Positions 24,807 to 34,204 are shown, counted from the stretch's first letter. The stretch: 64,000 bases of DNA from CAJXNP01 sp050305935 (GCA_050305935.1 JBNLGG010000016.1:7490-71489), one strand, 5' to 3'. Numbers and translations: made by a program. The notes: generated by a model from the sequence alone, not told the origin.

Positions 24807-26780
24807 ATGGATAGTGCAGAAAATCTCCTTTCGTCTAAAATCTATTGCAACAGCCTGACTACCTATTCCAGGCGGAAAACAAGGGTTGTGAATATTGGCA
24901 AGGTGGGAGTGGGAGGAAATAACCCGATACGTGTTCAATCAATGACGACGGTGGATACGATGGATACCATTGGGTCTGTTGAGCAATCCATTCGAATGAT
25001 TGAAGCGGGATGTGAAATAGTTAGGATTACGGCTCCGAGTATTAAGGAAGCAGCCAATCTCGAAAACATCAAAAAAGAACTTCTCAAAAGAGGATACAAT
25101 ACACCCCTGGTAGCTGATATTCATTTTACACCAAATGCCGCTGAAGTCGCTGCCAGAATTGTGGAGAAGGTAAGGGTAAACCCCGGGAATTACGCAGACA
25201 GGAAGAAATTTGAGCAGATCGAATATACAAACGATGCCTATCAGGCAGAATTAGATCGCATACGCGATAAGTTTACCCCCCTCGTAAAAATTTGTAAAGA
25301 ATATGGCACCGCTATGCGAATTGGCACAAATCACGGATCACTTTCTGACAGGATCATGAGCCGCTACGGTGATACACCCTTGGGTATGGTGGAATCTGCG
25401 CTTGAATTTTTACGCATCTGTGAAGATTTGAATTACTACGATGTTGTCCTTTCTATGAAAGCAAGCAATACACAGGTAATGGTGCAGGCCTATCGTTTGC
25501 TTGTTCAGAAACTGGAGGAAGAAGGCTTGCAGCCTTACCCTTTGCACCTTGGTGTGACAGAAGCCGGAGAGGCGGAAGATGGGCGAATAAAATCGGCTGT
25601 TGGCATTGGTACACTGCTGGAGGACGGGCTGGGAGATACGATCAGGGTATCCCTAACGGAAGATCCGGAATTTGAGGGCCCCGTAGCACAAGAGTTGGTT
25701 AATCGATATACCCATCGATCGAATCATAAGTTCATTCCGGAGATTATTGACATACCTATAGATCCCTTTTCTTATCAAAAGAGACATACTCGGGAGAGTG
25801 GAAATATTGGTGGAACTAATGTCCCACGAGTGATCACAGACGTTTCCCACATCTCCGGTGTTCAATATAAAGACCTCTCATGCGTGGGCCATATTTATCT
25901 TCCTGAACTGGATAAGTTTGGGATGAATGACCTGGGGACTGACTACATTTATTCTGGCGATACCCCTATCCCGTTTATGCTTCCCAATGGCTTGAAGGAG
26001 ATTGTTAATTATCCAATTTGGAAAAAACTGGAAGATAGAAATGATAGGTACCCCTTGTTTCAATTGGAAGAATATATTGATGAAGCTGAGAAGAACCAGC
26101 AATTAAATTTTGTATCAGTCTCAATAGATGATTGGGGCAATGAGTTAGAAGAAATCCTGCATGATGGAGGATTGGTGTTGATCTTTCACACAACCAATCG
26201 ACATGCTCTGCCGGAATTGCGAAGGCTTTTCTTTTACCTGAAAGAAGTGAATTCAGATGTGCCGGTGATCGTCCAGCGATCTTACCAAGATCTGAACAAA
26301 GATCAGGTGTTGCTCTATACCGCTACGGATGTGGGGGGACTGCTAATTGACGGCTTCGGTGATGGGATTTTTATTAACGGCGATTATTCCGGAGATAAAG
26401 ATGAAATCAAGAATGAGATAAAATTTCTGAATGAAACTTCATTTGGAGTATTGCAAGCGGCACGAACCAGGATGTCAAAAACGGAGTATATTTCTTGTCC
26501 TTCCTGTGGAAGAACTCTTTTCGACCTTCAGGAAACGACGGCTATGATCCGTAAAAGGACTGATCATTTGAAAGGTATTAAAATCGGGATCATGGGCTGC
26601 ATTGTCAATGGCCCCGGAGAGATGGCGGATGCCGACTATGGGTATGTTGGATCGGGAAAAGGAAAAATTACCCTGTATAAAGGAAAAGAAGTTGTAAAAA
26701 AGGGAATCACCTCAGAAAAAGCCCTTGATGAATTGATCAACATAATCAAAGACCATGGAGACTGGAGAGATCCGGAATAG
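24807..26780 (+). CDS. ispG: 4-hydroxy-3-methylbut-2-enyl-diphosphate synthase, long form
   Basis: The 657-residue product has the TIM-barrel N-terminus (VQSMTTVDTMDT, LVADIHFTP, RVNPGNYADRKKF, MRIGTNHGSLSDRI). A large inserted domain of about 250 residues follows, as in Bacteroidota, Chlamydia and plant IspG, and then the iron-sulfur domain with CPSCGRTLFDL and GCIVNGPGEMADADYGYVG. It converts the cyclic diphosphate MEcPP to HMBPP in the non-mevalonate isoprenoid pathway using a 4Fe-4S cluster. A promoter box lies just upstream, and a short membrane protein gene follows after 22 bp. Confidence 0.99.
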   Translation: MDSAENLLSSKIYCNSLTTYSRRKTRVVNIGKVGVGGNNPIRVQSMTTVDTMDTIGSVEQSIRMIEAGCEIVRITAPSIKEAANLENIKKELLKRGYNTPLVADIHFTPNAAEVAARIVEKVRVNPGNYADRKKFEQIEYTNDAYQAELDRIRDKFTPLVKICKEYGTAMRIGTNHGSLSDRIMSRYGDTPLGMVESALEFLRICEDLNYYDVVLSMKASNTQVMVQAYRLLVQKLEEEGLQPYPLHLGVTEAGEAEDGRIKSAVGIGTLLEDGLGDTIRVSLTEDPEFEGPVAQELVNRYTHRSNHKFIPEIIDIPIDPFSYQKRHTRESGNIGGTNVPRVITDVSHISGVQYKDLSCVGHIYLPELDKFGMNDLGTDYIYSGDTPIPFMLPNGLKEIVNYPIWKKLEDRNDRYPLFQLEEYIDEAEKNQQLNFVSVSIDDWGNELEEILHDGGLVLIFHTTNRHALPELRRLFFYLKEVNSDVPVIVQRSYQDLNKDQVLLYTATDVGGLLIDGFGDGIFINGDYSGDKDEIKNEIKFLNETSFGVLQAARTRMSKTEYISCPSCGRTLFDLQETTAMIRKRTDHLKGIKIGIMGCIVNGPGEMADADYGYVGSGKGKITLYKGKEVVKKGITSEKALDELINIIKDHGDWRDPE

Positions 26781-26802
26781 TGGGATTAAATGCTAAGAAA
26801 TA

Positions 26803-27024
26803 ATGGAAGAAAAGGGAAAAGAAAAGCCTGAAACACTGGGATATTTTCAATTCGGGGAAGTTCTCGCTTATTTCTTTCGAAGAAAGCGCCAAAAGAATTT
26901 TTTAAATGAAGATGCAAGTGGCAGCACAAAATTTAATATCAGGGCAATGCATTGGGTGAATAAGATTTCCATCATTATGTTTTTGTTGGCTGTTATCGTT
27001 TTGGTCATACGGCATTTGTTTTAG
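26803..27024 (+). CDS. Small single-helix membrane protein (DUF6728-like)
   Basis: The 73-residue product has a soluble N-terminus with LGYFQFGEVLAYFFRRKRQ, a conserved-looking FNIRAMHWVNKISI segment and one membrane helix (about residues 51-70). The FGEV.AYFFR and FN.R.MH..NK.SI pattern is that of short Bacteroidota proteins placed in DUF6728. Function is unknown. It lies between ispG (22 bp) and the YjbR gene (3 bp), so the three are probably co-transcribed. Confidence 0.75.
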   Translation: MEEKGKEKPETLGYFQFGEVLAYFFRRKRQKNFLNEDASGSTKFNIRAMHWVNKISIIMFLLAVIVLVIRHLF

Positions 27025-27027
27025 ACT

Positions 27028-27384
27028 ATGAACATTGAGGCTTTTAGAGAGTATTGTCTTCAGAAACCTGGTGTCACCGAAGAACTTCCATTTGGCCCAG
27101 AGGCGCTCGTATTTAAAGTGATGGGGAAGATGTTTGCCCTGACGGATGTGGATTTTTTTGCAAGCATCAATCTTAAATGTGATCCTGAGCAGGCGGTAGA
27201 ACTCCGTGAAAAATATGCTTGCGTTAAGCCGGGGTACCATATGAATAAAAAACATTGGAATACAATTTCAATAGATGGATCGGTATCAGATGAGACGATT
27301 TATCAGTGGGTGGATCATTCGTATGATTTGGTGGTTTCCGGATTGACAAAGAAACTGAAAGAGGAGTTGAGTAATTTGCAATAA
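27028..27384 (+). CDS. MmcQ/YjbR family protein
   Basis: The 118-residue product is full length for the CyaY-like YjbR fold. It has FREYCLQKPGVTEELPFG, VFKVMGKMFAL, SINLKCDPEQAVELRE, VKPGYHMNKKHWNTI and a C-terminal WVDHSYDLVVSGL helix. The family is annotated as DNA-binding in some members but is of uncertain function. It converges with the HTH regulator gene, 4 bp between stops. Confidence 0.93.
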   Translation: MNIEAFREYCLQKPGVTEELPFGPEALVFKVMGKMFALTDVDFFASINLKCDPEQAVELREKYACVKPGYHMNKKHWNTISIDGSVSDETIYQWVDHSYDLVVSGLTKKLKEELSNLQ

Positions 27385-27388
27385 ACTA

Positions 27389-28159
27389 TTAATGGGTAAA
27401 TTCCAACTTCCCAACTTTTTGCGCGAGCGAATACAAGATGATTATCTCCAGAAGTTCGGCAGGAACATGGATAAATAAACCTACGAATCCCAAGAACACT
27501 GATAGAAATGTAAAGCCAGCCAAGACTTCAAGCAAGCCAGCCACAACACCATATTTACCGGTAATCTGTTCTGCCTTGAAAAGCGAAATACCAAATAGCA
27601 CACCTATGGCGCCAAAGTAAACACTTTCAGAGGCAATGACGCTCCTGAATGAAATCATCTGAAATGCCCCCAGGATTTCAAACACACCTGACGCAATTGC
27701 ACCGATCATTAAAAACATAGAAGAGACTGCCATCAAGGGAATCTGATTAGTTTTTCCAAGGTGTAAGAACCCTTTGATGAAATAAAAATAGGAACTAACC
27801 GAAATCACTTTTGCCAGGATAAAAAACGTGGACTCAGTGGAGGTCAAAGACCTTTCGAATAGGAGTTTTCCAAAATACGATTCCGGGAAGCCAATGATGA
27901 AGCATACGATTCCCAGCATCCACGCAATTTTATACACAGAATGGCCTTCGGATTTGTATTCATTCATGACCTCTTGGTATTCGAGGTTCATCGCGTTCAG
28001 GTACTGCCTGACAGTGAAAGTTCTTGGGGAAACTTCACCTGATTCAATGCGCTGAATGGTACGTATGTTTATACCACTTTTGTCAGCGATTTCCTGTTGA
28101 GTGAATCCCTTCTCGCTTCTTAGTGAGGCCAAGTGACGGCCAAGCTCGGGTTGGTTCAT
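27389..28159 (-). CDS. XRE-family HTH regulator with membrane domain
   Basis: The 256-residue product has an HTH_3 domain at residues about 7-62 (LASLRSEKGFTQQEIADKSG, IRTIQRIESGEVSPR). About six hydrophobic helices follow (residues 75-250), giving a membrane-tethered DNA-binding protein. Such fusions in Bacteroidota usually respond to membrane or envelope state, but the signal is unknown. It is divergent from the GNAT gene at 28303 with a 143-bp shared upstream region. Confidence 0.9.
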   Translation of the reverse strand: MNQPELGRHLASLRSEKGFTQQEIADKSGINIRTIQRIESGEVSPRTFTVRQYLNAMNLEYQEVMNEYKSEGHSVYKIAWMLGIVCFIIGFPESYFGKLLFERSLTSTESTFFILAKVISVSSYFYFIKGFLHLGKTNQIPLMAVSSMFLMIGAIASGVFEILGAFQMISFRSVIASESVYFGAIGVLFGISLFKAEQITGKYGVVAGLLEVLAGFTFLSVFLGFVGLFIHVPAELLEIIILYSLAQKVGKLEFTH

Positions 28160-28302
28160 CGTTCATAATGATTTTGTTGAATATACGCGATGACGATTCA
28201 AGTTATCAAAATACCTTCTGTTTTCCTTACGGCATTGTTACGGCATTTGTATTTGGTACTATTTGGAACAAAAATTCCTGAATAAAAGTTACTTTATTTA
28301 GT

Positions 28303-28821
28303 ATGTTGATCAGAGTTGCTCCCGACGATGAATTTCTGGTAAAGCAAAGCGTTTCTGTGCTACAAAAATCCTTTGGTACAGTAGCCCTTGAATTTAGCTT
28401 AACCCGTGAAAATAATCCCTCCAATCCAGCTTTTGTTAATGAAAAGTCCTTTAAAGATCACCTAATGAAAGAGGTGGAGTTTTATCTCTGCTACGAGGAG
28501 AAAAGGCCCGCCGGGTGTATTGCTATAGAGCGATCACCACAGGATCCAACACTCTTTTATATCGAGCGGGTGGGAGTAATGCCGCTGTTTAGACACAGAA
28601 AGCTCGGAAGAAAGCTAATGGATCTTGCCTTTAATAAGATTTTGGAACTGGGAGGTAATCGTGTTTCGGTTGGGATAATAGATCAGAACGTACGGCTGAA
28701 AAATTGGTATTTGGGACAGGGGTTTTACCAGACCTCAGTAAAAAAAATTGACCACCTTCCTTTCGATGTATGTTTTTTGGAAAGGACATTAAGCAAGGAA
28801 GATTTGATTTCGGCAGATTGA
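28303..28821 (+). CDS. GNAT-family N-acetyltransferase
   Basis: The 172-residue product has the GNAT acetyl-CoA binding loop RHRKLGRKLMD after ERVGVMPLF, and the following segment VSVGIIDQNVRLKNWYLGQGF. The substrate is unknown. It is transcribed away from the HTH regulator, which could control it. Confidence 0.9.
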   Translation: MLIRVAPDDEFLVKQSVSVLQKSFGTVALEFSLTRENNPSNPAFVNEKSFKDHLMKEVEFYLCYEEKRPAGCIAIERSPQDPTLFYIERVGVMPLFRHRKLGRKLMDLAFNKILELGGNRVSVGIIDQNVRLKNWYLGQGFYQTSVKKIDHLPFDVCFLERTLSKEDLISAD

Positions 28822-28923
28822 GCGTAAAGGCTTATCGATTTTTCATTCAGTACTGTCAGGTGCATTGCTATTGAATGTTGCACTTTGAATATCAAAAATA
28901 AGTTGATTTTTTGAACCCCATTA

Positions 28924-29206
28924 GAAACTTTCTATGATGGCTACGTGGTCAATGTCATACTGGATGCGGCATTAAAATCGGCAAAGAAAAAAATGTGGAA
29001 GCCGATCGGTTTAAGAGTGTGGCGGGGAAGGGTAGGAGTTAAAAAAGGTAAATGAATTGGAGCCCTATGATGAACAATATTACCTGGCAAAAGTAGAAAT
29101 GAATCATTACGCGGTGAAAAAGCTCATTTTGAAAGATAAGACTTCAGGAAAGCTAATTGAGAAGGTAGCTGGGTATTGTCTAACCCAAAACCTCACTCAT
29201 TCTTAA
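28924..29206 (+). pseudogene. C-terminal remnant of a Gfo/Idh/MocA-family oxidoreductase gene
   Basis: The frame from 28924 encodes ETFYDGYVVNVILDAALKSA and then KKKMWKPIGLRVWRG, the typical C-terminal end of Bacteroidota Gfo/Idh/MocA oxidoreductases. It hits a stop after VKKGK. Shifting by one base at the A-run near 29045 continues in register with VNELEPYDEQYYLAKVEM and KLILKDKTSGKLIEKV. No N-terminal NAD-binding domain remains upstream and there is no start. It is a gene fragment left by deletion and frameshift, overlapping the end of the UspA gene by a few bases. Confidence 0.75.
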
Positions 29207-30035
29207 CAACCATAAAAGGAAAATCTGAAAACTCATACAGATCTTTTGTAATGCTGTGGTGGAAAATATTTTCGAAGAAATTCCGCTTTTTACTTAACAG
29301 AACCAATAAATCAGCCTGTTCTTCATGCATAAATTCTTTGAGGCCGGTAGTGGTCTTTGAGAACACCTGACGATGAAAGCTAAGCTTGTCATAATGGGTA
29401 AATGTTTTTATTTCATCCACAAATTCCTGGTAAAGGGCCTTGTTGATTTCGGTTTCCGCGTGGGAGACATGCAGCACCTCTACAAAGGCTTTTAGAACCG
29501 TCGCCAGGCTAATGACCTGCTGGATTGCGATTTTGTCTTCTTCCTGGTAATCGGTAGCATAGACAATCTTCTTTATCTTGGCAAATGATATCCCTTCTGG
29601 TACTACGAAGACCGAGCAAGGAGCATTTTCAATTAAATCTAAGGTCTGGCTGCCAATGTATTTTTCCTCCAGGCTGGTAATTCCCGTTGATCCCATGACG
29701 ATCAGGTCGATCTTATTTTCCTCAACAACTTCCAATATGCTGTCAGAGAGTTTTCCGCTTTTTAGTAAATAATCGCATTTTAGCAAACCGGATTTTTTTT
29801 CGGTCTCATTTATTTTTTTTGCGATCAACTTTAACTTTGAAACAGCTAATTCCAGCTTTTCATTATATTCTTTATTGATATGTTCCGTTTCCAGGATTTG
29901 ATTAAAGTCGTTTTCTGTAAATACGTTGAGTAAAATCAAGTTGCAATGATGTGCTATTGCCAGCCGGGTGGCAAATTCGATGGCGTTGAGGGATACCTCA
30001 GAAAAATCTACAGGGCATAAGATGTTCTTCATCAT
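29193..30035 (-). CDS. Tandem universal stress protein (UspA family)
   Basis: The 280-residue product consists of two Usp domains. The first begins ILCPVDFSEVSLNAIEFA and ends with the ATP-binding pattern VMGSTGITSLEEKYIGSQT. The second begins KIVYATDYQEEDKIAIQQ and has LLVLLSKKRNFFENIFHHS, a weaker version of the GxxG loop. It is cytoplasmic, typical of proteins induced by starvation or redox stress. It is 58 bp from the glycosylase gene on the same strand. Confidence 0.95.
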   Translation of the reverse strand: MMKNILCPVDFSEVSLNAIEFATRLAIAHHCNLILLNVFTENDFNQILETEHINKEYNEKLELAVSKLKLIAKKINETEKKSGLLKCDYLLKSGKLSDSILEVVEENKIDLIVMGSTGITSLEEKYIGSQTLDLIENAPCSVFVVPEGISFAKIKKIVYATDYQEEDKIAIQQVISLATVLKAFVEVLHVSHAETEINKALYQEFVDEIKTFTHYDKLSFHRQVFSKTTTGLKEFMHEEQADLLVLLSKKRNFFENIFHHSITKDLYEFSDFPFMVVKNE

Positions 30036-30093
30036 GGTGCGTTTTTTGAAGTAAATAAATTACAAAAAAAAATCTAGCAAGTAAATCATCGAA

Positions 30094-30657
30094 TTAATCC
30101 ATTGAAAAACGCCACTCTTTGTCGGCGTCCTCCATGGCGTATTCTACTCCTATTCGTTTCGAAATCTTGATTTCAAACGAATTATTTAGGTTGGTATTTT
30201 CTTCAATCCAAATGGTTTTTCCTAATAAATCCTCACCGTAATGGGACATGTTTATAGATAGCGCCTTGGTTAGCTTTCCTGGTCCGTTGGAAATATTCCG
30301 GGAGGTGCCTCTCCTTTTGGCCATAATGTCTTTTCCTTCCAGAGGTTTCACCCCTCTTATCAAAACCGCATCCGCCAGGCCTTTTTTATTGGTTGTCACA
30401 TTAAAAAGGTAATGAATACCGTAGCAAAGATAAACATAGGCATGCCCTCCCTCTTGGTACATGATTTCGGTCCGTGGGGTGCGAAGGTTGTTGTTGGCAT
30501 GGCAAGCTTTGTCATTTCTGCCGCAATATGCCTCCGTTTCGGTTATGATACCTGACGTCAGTTGGCCATTTATCTTTGTGCAAAGTACCTTCCCAATGAG
30601 ATCCCGGGCAATTGCCACTACATCATCCCTCGTATAAAAATCCCTCTTCAATCGCAT
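30094..30657 (-). CDS. DNA-3-methyladenine glycosylase (AAG/MPG family)
   Basis: The 187-residue product is full length for the family. It has LIGKVLCTKINGQLTSGIITETEAYCG with the catalytic Glu, HANNNLRTPRTEIMYQEGGHAYVYLCYGIHY, VLIRGVKPLEG and NGPGKLTKAL. It removes alkylated and deaminated purines from DNA as the first step of base excision repair. Confidence 0.97.
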   Translation of the reverse strand: MRLKRDFYTRDDVVAIARDLIGKVLCTKINGQLTSGIITETEAYCGRNDKACHANNNLRTPRTEIMYQEGGHAYVYLCYGIHYLFNVTTNKKGLADAVLIRGVKPLEGKDIMAKRRGTSRNISNGPGKLTKALSINMSHYGEDLLGKTIWIEENTNLNNSFEIKISKRIGVEYAMEDADKEWRFSMD

Positions 30658-30758
30658 TTATTTACCGTTTATCCGATATTTTTAAAATCAATCAAACAAG
30701 TTTGTGAATTAAATTATCTCCTTGTGTAATTTGACATTCAAAATAAATATAAATCAAG

Positions 30759-30842
30759 ATGAAACCGACATCCGCCAGCTGGCGGATCAAAGGTTTCCTG
30801 TCTTCCGACGAGGCAGGGATGTGACCATTTAAAACAAAAAAA
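30759..30842. repeat. Palindromic element upstream of the DUF2911 gene
   Basis: GATGAAACCGACAT precedes the perfect 18-bp palindrome ATCCGCCAGCTGGCGGAT (30770-30787). GAAACC (30761-30766) and GGTTTC (30792-30797) flank it as an outer stem, and a CCTG/CAGG stem follows. The blocks GATGAAAC, CTTCCGAC and GACCATT recur in the same order at 18353-18520. It is a probable REP-like dispersed element lying in the leader of the next gene. Confidence 0.6.
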
Positions 30843-30852
30843 AAATAAACAC

Positions 30853-31710
30853 ATGAAATTTTACAGCTACAAAATTTTCACACTGGCTACAGCTTTGATG
30901 TTTGTTGTTTTTCAAAGCAACGCCCAAATCGAATTACCAGCAGCGAGCCCTACTGCTACTTTCAGTCAAAAAGTAGGTTTAACAGAAGTTTCTATTTCCT
31001 ACTCCAGGCCAAGCAAAAAGGGGCGGGAAATATTTGGTGGATTGGTTCCATATAATGAATTGTGGAGAACCGGGGCTAATTCGGCTACGACAATTGAGTT
31101 TGGCGATGATGTCAAAATTAAAGGAAAAGATCTTAAGGCAGGGATTTATGCCATATTTACAATTCCCGGTGAAAATGAGTGGACGGTAATATTCAGTACA
31201 AGACCTGACCAGGGTGGTACCGGCCAATACAAGGAGGAAGAAGACGCCTTGAGGGTAAAGGTCCTGCCCATTAAGTCTTCTGGAATAGTTGAGACGTTGT
31301 CTATTTCTATTCAGAACGTGACAAATACCTCGGCCGACTTACAATTGGCGTGGGATGATGTCGTTGTAAATGTTCCTGTTGAGGTGGAGATTGATGAGCG
31401 TATCATGGCTTCGATAGAAAGGGGCCTCACCATCCAACCGGGAAATTATTACCAGGCGGCAGCTTATTACCATGATTCGGGTAAAGACCTTAACCAAGCC
31501 TTGGAATGGATAAATAAGGCGATTGCGTCTTATGAAAAGGAAGGGCAAAATGTGTTCTGGGTATACCGGAAAAAATCTTTGATCCAGGCCGACTTAAAAA
31601 AATATAAGGAGGCCATAGCAACAGCAGAAATCTGCAAGAAAAAAGCGGCGGAAGCTGGCAATGGCCAGTATGTTAAGTACAGTGAAGATTCCATTGCTGA
31701 ATGGAAGTAA
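30853..31710 (+). CDS. Secreted DUF2911 protein with C-terminal TPR-like helices
   Basis: The 285-residue product has a signal peptide ending near residue 24 (SNAQI). The DUF2911 domain (about 28-180) contains VSISYSRPSKKGREIFGG, VPYNELWRTGAN, ATTIEFGDDVKIKG and AGIYAIFTIPG. The last 100 residues form TPR-type helices (YYQAAAYYHDSGKDLNQALE and YKEAIATAEICKKKA). The family is common in Bacteroidota, is periplasmic or secreted, and has no known activity. Confidence 0.92.
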   Translation: MKFYSYKIFTLATALMFVVFQSNAQIELPAASPTATFSQKVGLTEVSISYSRPSKKGREIFGGLVPYNELWRTGANSATTIEFGDDVKIKGKDLKAGIYAIFTIPGENEWTVIFSTRPDQGGTGQYKEEEDALRVKVLPIKSSGIVETLSISIQNVTNTSADLQLAWDDVVVNVPVEVEIDERIMASIERGLTIQPGNYYQAAAYYHDSGKDLNQALEWINKAIASYEKEGQNVFWVYRKKSLIQADLKKYKEAIATAEICKKKAAEAGNGQYVKYSEDSIAEWK

Positions 31711-31742
31711 TTGTAATAGTTTGAATTTTTATATTTTGATGG

Positions 31743-31773
31743 CCGATGGGGAGAAATCTTCATCGGTTTTTTT
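31743..31773 (+). terminator. Intrinsic terminator of the DUF2911 gene
   Basis: CCGATG (31743-31748) pairs with CATCGG (31761-31766), followed by seven T (31767-31773), 33 bp after the stop. Confidence 0.75.
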
Positions 31774-31783
31774 GTTCCAAGGA

Positions 31784-31800
31784 TAAACCTGACAGGTTTA
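31784..31800. repeat. Short hairpin TAAACCT-gac-AGGTTTA
   Basis: A 7-bp perfect stem with a 3-nt loop, 13 bp beyond the end of the CDF gene on the minus strand. A near-identical hairpin occurs at 60780-60796 behind another minus-strand gene, so these may be weak terminators or copies of a short repeat. Confidence 0.5.
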
Positions 31801-31812
31801 ACAGTTGTCCTC

Positions 31813-32670
31813 TCATAGCGGTTCAAAATGAATGGTGGCCTCCAGTAACATCCTTCCCCGGATAGCCGCTTCAATATCTTCGCATATGTCATGGGCCTCA
31901 GTAAGGCTCATCTTTCCGTCCAGCTTTATATGAAAGGTCAGTTCTGTGTGATCCCCGTATCGATGCATGTGGAAATGATGGGGATAGACCTCCATGTTGG
32001 CAGTTTCATCACATAATTTTTTTATTTTCTGGATAAGCTTGTCGCTCGGGCGTTCACCCATTAGCGGACTGACAGCACGCTTCATAATTTCATAGGTAGC
32101 CTGAAAAATAAGTAGGGAAATAGCTATTGACAGCGCTCCGTCAATCCACCAAAAGCTTTCGCTAACGAAGATCCCCACCAGGACCACTACCGAAGATATG
32201 GCGTCGCTTCTGTGATGCCATCCGTCGGCAAATAAGGTTTCATATCCGGTCTTCTTTCCTGCCCAAAATGAATATTGTGCCAGGGCTTCTTTGCTCACAA
32301 TGGAGATGATGGTAACGATGATGGCTGATGTTTTAAAATGTACCGCCGAATGATCGATCAGTTTTTCAATTCCCTCCTTCAAGAAGCTGTAACCGATAAA
32401 GCCCAGAATGGCACCGATAATGAGGGAAGCAATAAGATCGGCCCTTCCATGGCCGAAAGGATGCTCTTTATCAGCGGGAATCTTAGTGATCTTCGCTGCA
32501 ATCAGGACAATTACAGAACTGAGGGAATCAGACAGGGTGTGCCAGGCATCTGCTACCAAAGCCAGGGATTGGCTCATAACCCCCGCCCAGTATTTTACGA
32601 CAAAAAGTGCTAGGTTTAAAATGATAGAAAACCAGCCTTGTTTTTTGAGGAAGTCCTGTTTTACAGCCAA
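31813..32670 (-). CDS. Cation diffusion facilitator (CDF) metal exporter
   Basis: The 285-residue product has six membrane helices in the first 200 residues. The two metal-binding motifs are visible: ADAWHTLSDSLSS in helix 2 and DGWHHRSDAISSV in helix 5. A cytoplasmic ferredoxin-like domain with HMHRYG and HDICEDIE completes the family plan. It exports divalent cations such as zinc, iron or manganese in exchange for protons; the metal is not certain, although His/Asp in both motifs is typical of zinc transporters. Confidence 0.95.
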   Translation of the reverse strand: MAVKQDFLKKQGWFSIILNLALFVVKYWAGVMSQSLALVADAWHTLSDSLSSVIVLIAAKITKIPADKEHPFGHGRADLIASLIIGAILGFIGYSFLKEGIEKLIDHSAVHFKTSAIIVTIISIVSKEALAQYSFWAGKKTGYETLFADGWHHRSDAISSVVVLVGIFVSESFWWIDGALSIAISLLIFQATYEIMKRAVSPLMGERPSDKLIQKIKKLCDETANMEVYPHHFHMHRYGDHTELTFHIKLDGKMSLTEAHDICEDIEAAIRGRMLLEATIHFEPL

Positions 32671-33003
32671 ATGAAAAAGTAATTATTTGATTGGCAAAGA
32701 TAGCAGGTTGGGCGACTAAAAGTTGATGATGAAAAAGGATTTTTCTTCCAAGCGATAATCTTTTTTTAGCCCTTAAAAAGCTGGTTTCATAATAGAATAA
32801 GTGATGTATAAAGTGTCATCCAGGCCTAAGCAATATAGTAATATCAAACAGCAATTATTTTTGATGTTATCGACCACATTTTAAAATATGATAGATAATT
32901 GATGAATTAATTGCATTGTTTTGACTAAATTCAAACCGATAAGCGGCTTCTTTTTTCAATCAGAAAAAGGGATTAACATTCTATCGATATTTTTCACTAA
33001 AAG
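32671..33003. other. 333-bp divergent promoter region
   Basis: The AT-rich gap between the divergent CDF and acyltransferase genes holds no frame that looks coding. The only recognisable element is a minus-strand TATCTTTG box at 32695-32702. Confidence 0.55.
32695..32702 (-). promoter_or_regulatory. Candidate -7 promoter box of the CDF gene
   Basis: On the minus strand TATCTTTG fits TAnnTTTG and lies 24 bp before the CDF start. No clear -33 TTTG box is found at the usual distance. Confidence 0.4.
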
Positions 33004-34131
33004 ATGTGTGATATGGCAGATCAACCTTCTTTACAGAAAAGCAATAGATTAATTTCACTGGATGCTTTCAGAGGCTACACCATAGCCGCGATGATCATCG
33101 TGAATGATCCCGGGTCATGGAGCCATGTTTATGCCCCATTGCTTCATGCACAATGGCATGGTGCCACACCCACCGACCTCGTGTTTCCATTTTTCCTTTT
33201 TATTGTAGGTGTGTCGATTGCATTGGCTTTTACCAAAAGAATAGAAAAAGGGAGTACAAAAGGAGACCTGATGAAAAAAGCAGTCATTAGGTCAATTAAA
33301 ATATTTGCCCTGGGTATTTTCTTAAATATCTTCCCTGAACAGTTCATTGATTTTAATCTTGCTGATATTAGAATTCCAGGCGTGTTGCAAAGGATTGCCA
33401 TTGTCTACCTGGTTTGTTCATTTATTTATTTGCAATTAAACAGCCGTAAGCAAATTTATCTTGGGATCATATTTTTGGTGGGGTACTGGCTGCTAATGAC
33501 CGTAGTTCCTGTACCGGGAGTAGGGCCTGCCAATTTGGAGCCCGGAACTAACCTTGCGGCCTGGTTTGACAACCTGGTAATCCCCCTGAGGCTATACCGT
33601 GGCACATGGGACCCCGAGGGATTGTTAAGTACGTTTCCGGCGTTTGCGACGGGTATTTCGGGAATGCTTGTCGGAAAGATAATCCTAAGCGACCGCTCAA
33701 TAGATCGTAGAGTTGTTTGGCTATTTTTCATGGGATTTATTGGCTACCTGGTTGGGATCGCCTGGGGCTGGGGCTTTCCGATCAACAAGAATCTATGGAC
33801 TAGCTCGTATGTTCTTTATTCCAGCGGCCTGGCCACGATGGCCCTGGCGGCTTTTATTTGGTTTGTGGATGTTTTGGGATATGATAAAGGTGCTAAGTTT
33901 GGTATTATATACGGTTCAAATGCGATCACCATTTATGTGTTAGCAGGAATGTTCCCATCATTAACACACCTTGGTGGCGAGCACAGTATTAATTCACTTT
34001 TTTTTAATGGATTGGTAGACATTGGATTGGCTCCGAAGTTTGTAAGTTTACTGTGGGCCATATTATATTGCCTGGTGTGTTTTATCCCTGCTTATTTCAT
34101 GTACAAAAAGAAAATATTTATTAAGGTCTAG
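33004..34131 (+). CDS. HGSNAT-like membrane acyltransferase (DUF5009/YeiB-like)
   Basis: The 375-residue product has about ten membrane helices. The N-terminus carries the family signature RLISLDAFRGYTIAAMIIVNDPG, then HAQWHGATPTDLVFPFFLFIVG with the conserved His. Human HGSNAT transfers acetyl from cytoplasmic acetyl-CoA to glucosamine on the other side of the membrane. Bacterial members are thought to acylate sugars similarly. Its position 73 bp upstream of an amino-sugar deaminase supports a role in hexosamine handling. A second ATG at 33013 is possible. Confidence 0.9.
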   Translation: MCDMADQPSLQKSNRLISLDAFRGYTIAAMIIVNDPGSWSHVYAPLLHAQWHGATPTDLVFPFFLFIVGVSIALAFTKRIEKGSTKGDLMKKAVIRSIKIFALGIFLNIFPEQFIDFNLADIRIPGVLQRIAIVYLVCSFIYLQLNSRKQIYLGIIFLVGYWLLMTVVPVPGVGPANLEPGTNLAAWFDNLVIPLRLYRGTWDPEGLLSTFPAFATGISGMLVGKIILSDRSIDRRVVWLFFMGFIGYLVGIAWGWGFPINKNLWTSSYVLYSSGLATMALAAFIWFVDVLGYDKGAKFGIIYGSNAITIYVLAGMFPSLTHLGGEHSINSLFFNGLVDIGLAPKFVSLLWAILYCLVCFIPAYFMYKKKIFIKV

Positions 34132-34204
34132 GGCAGGGTTGTTGAAAAGTAACTAATATTATTTTTATAACAGATCATTTTAAACCTGATTAATTGAAAG
34201 GAAT

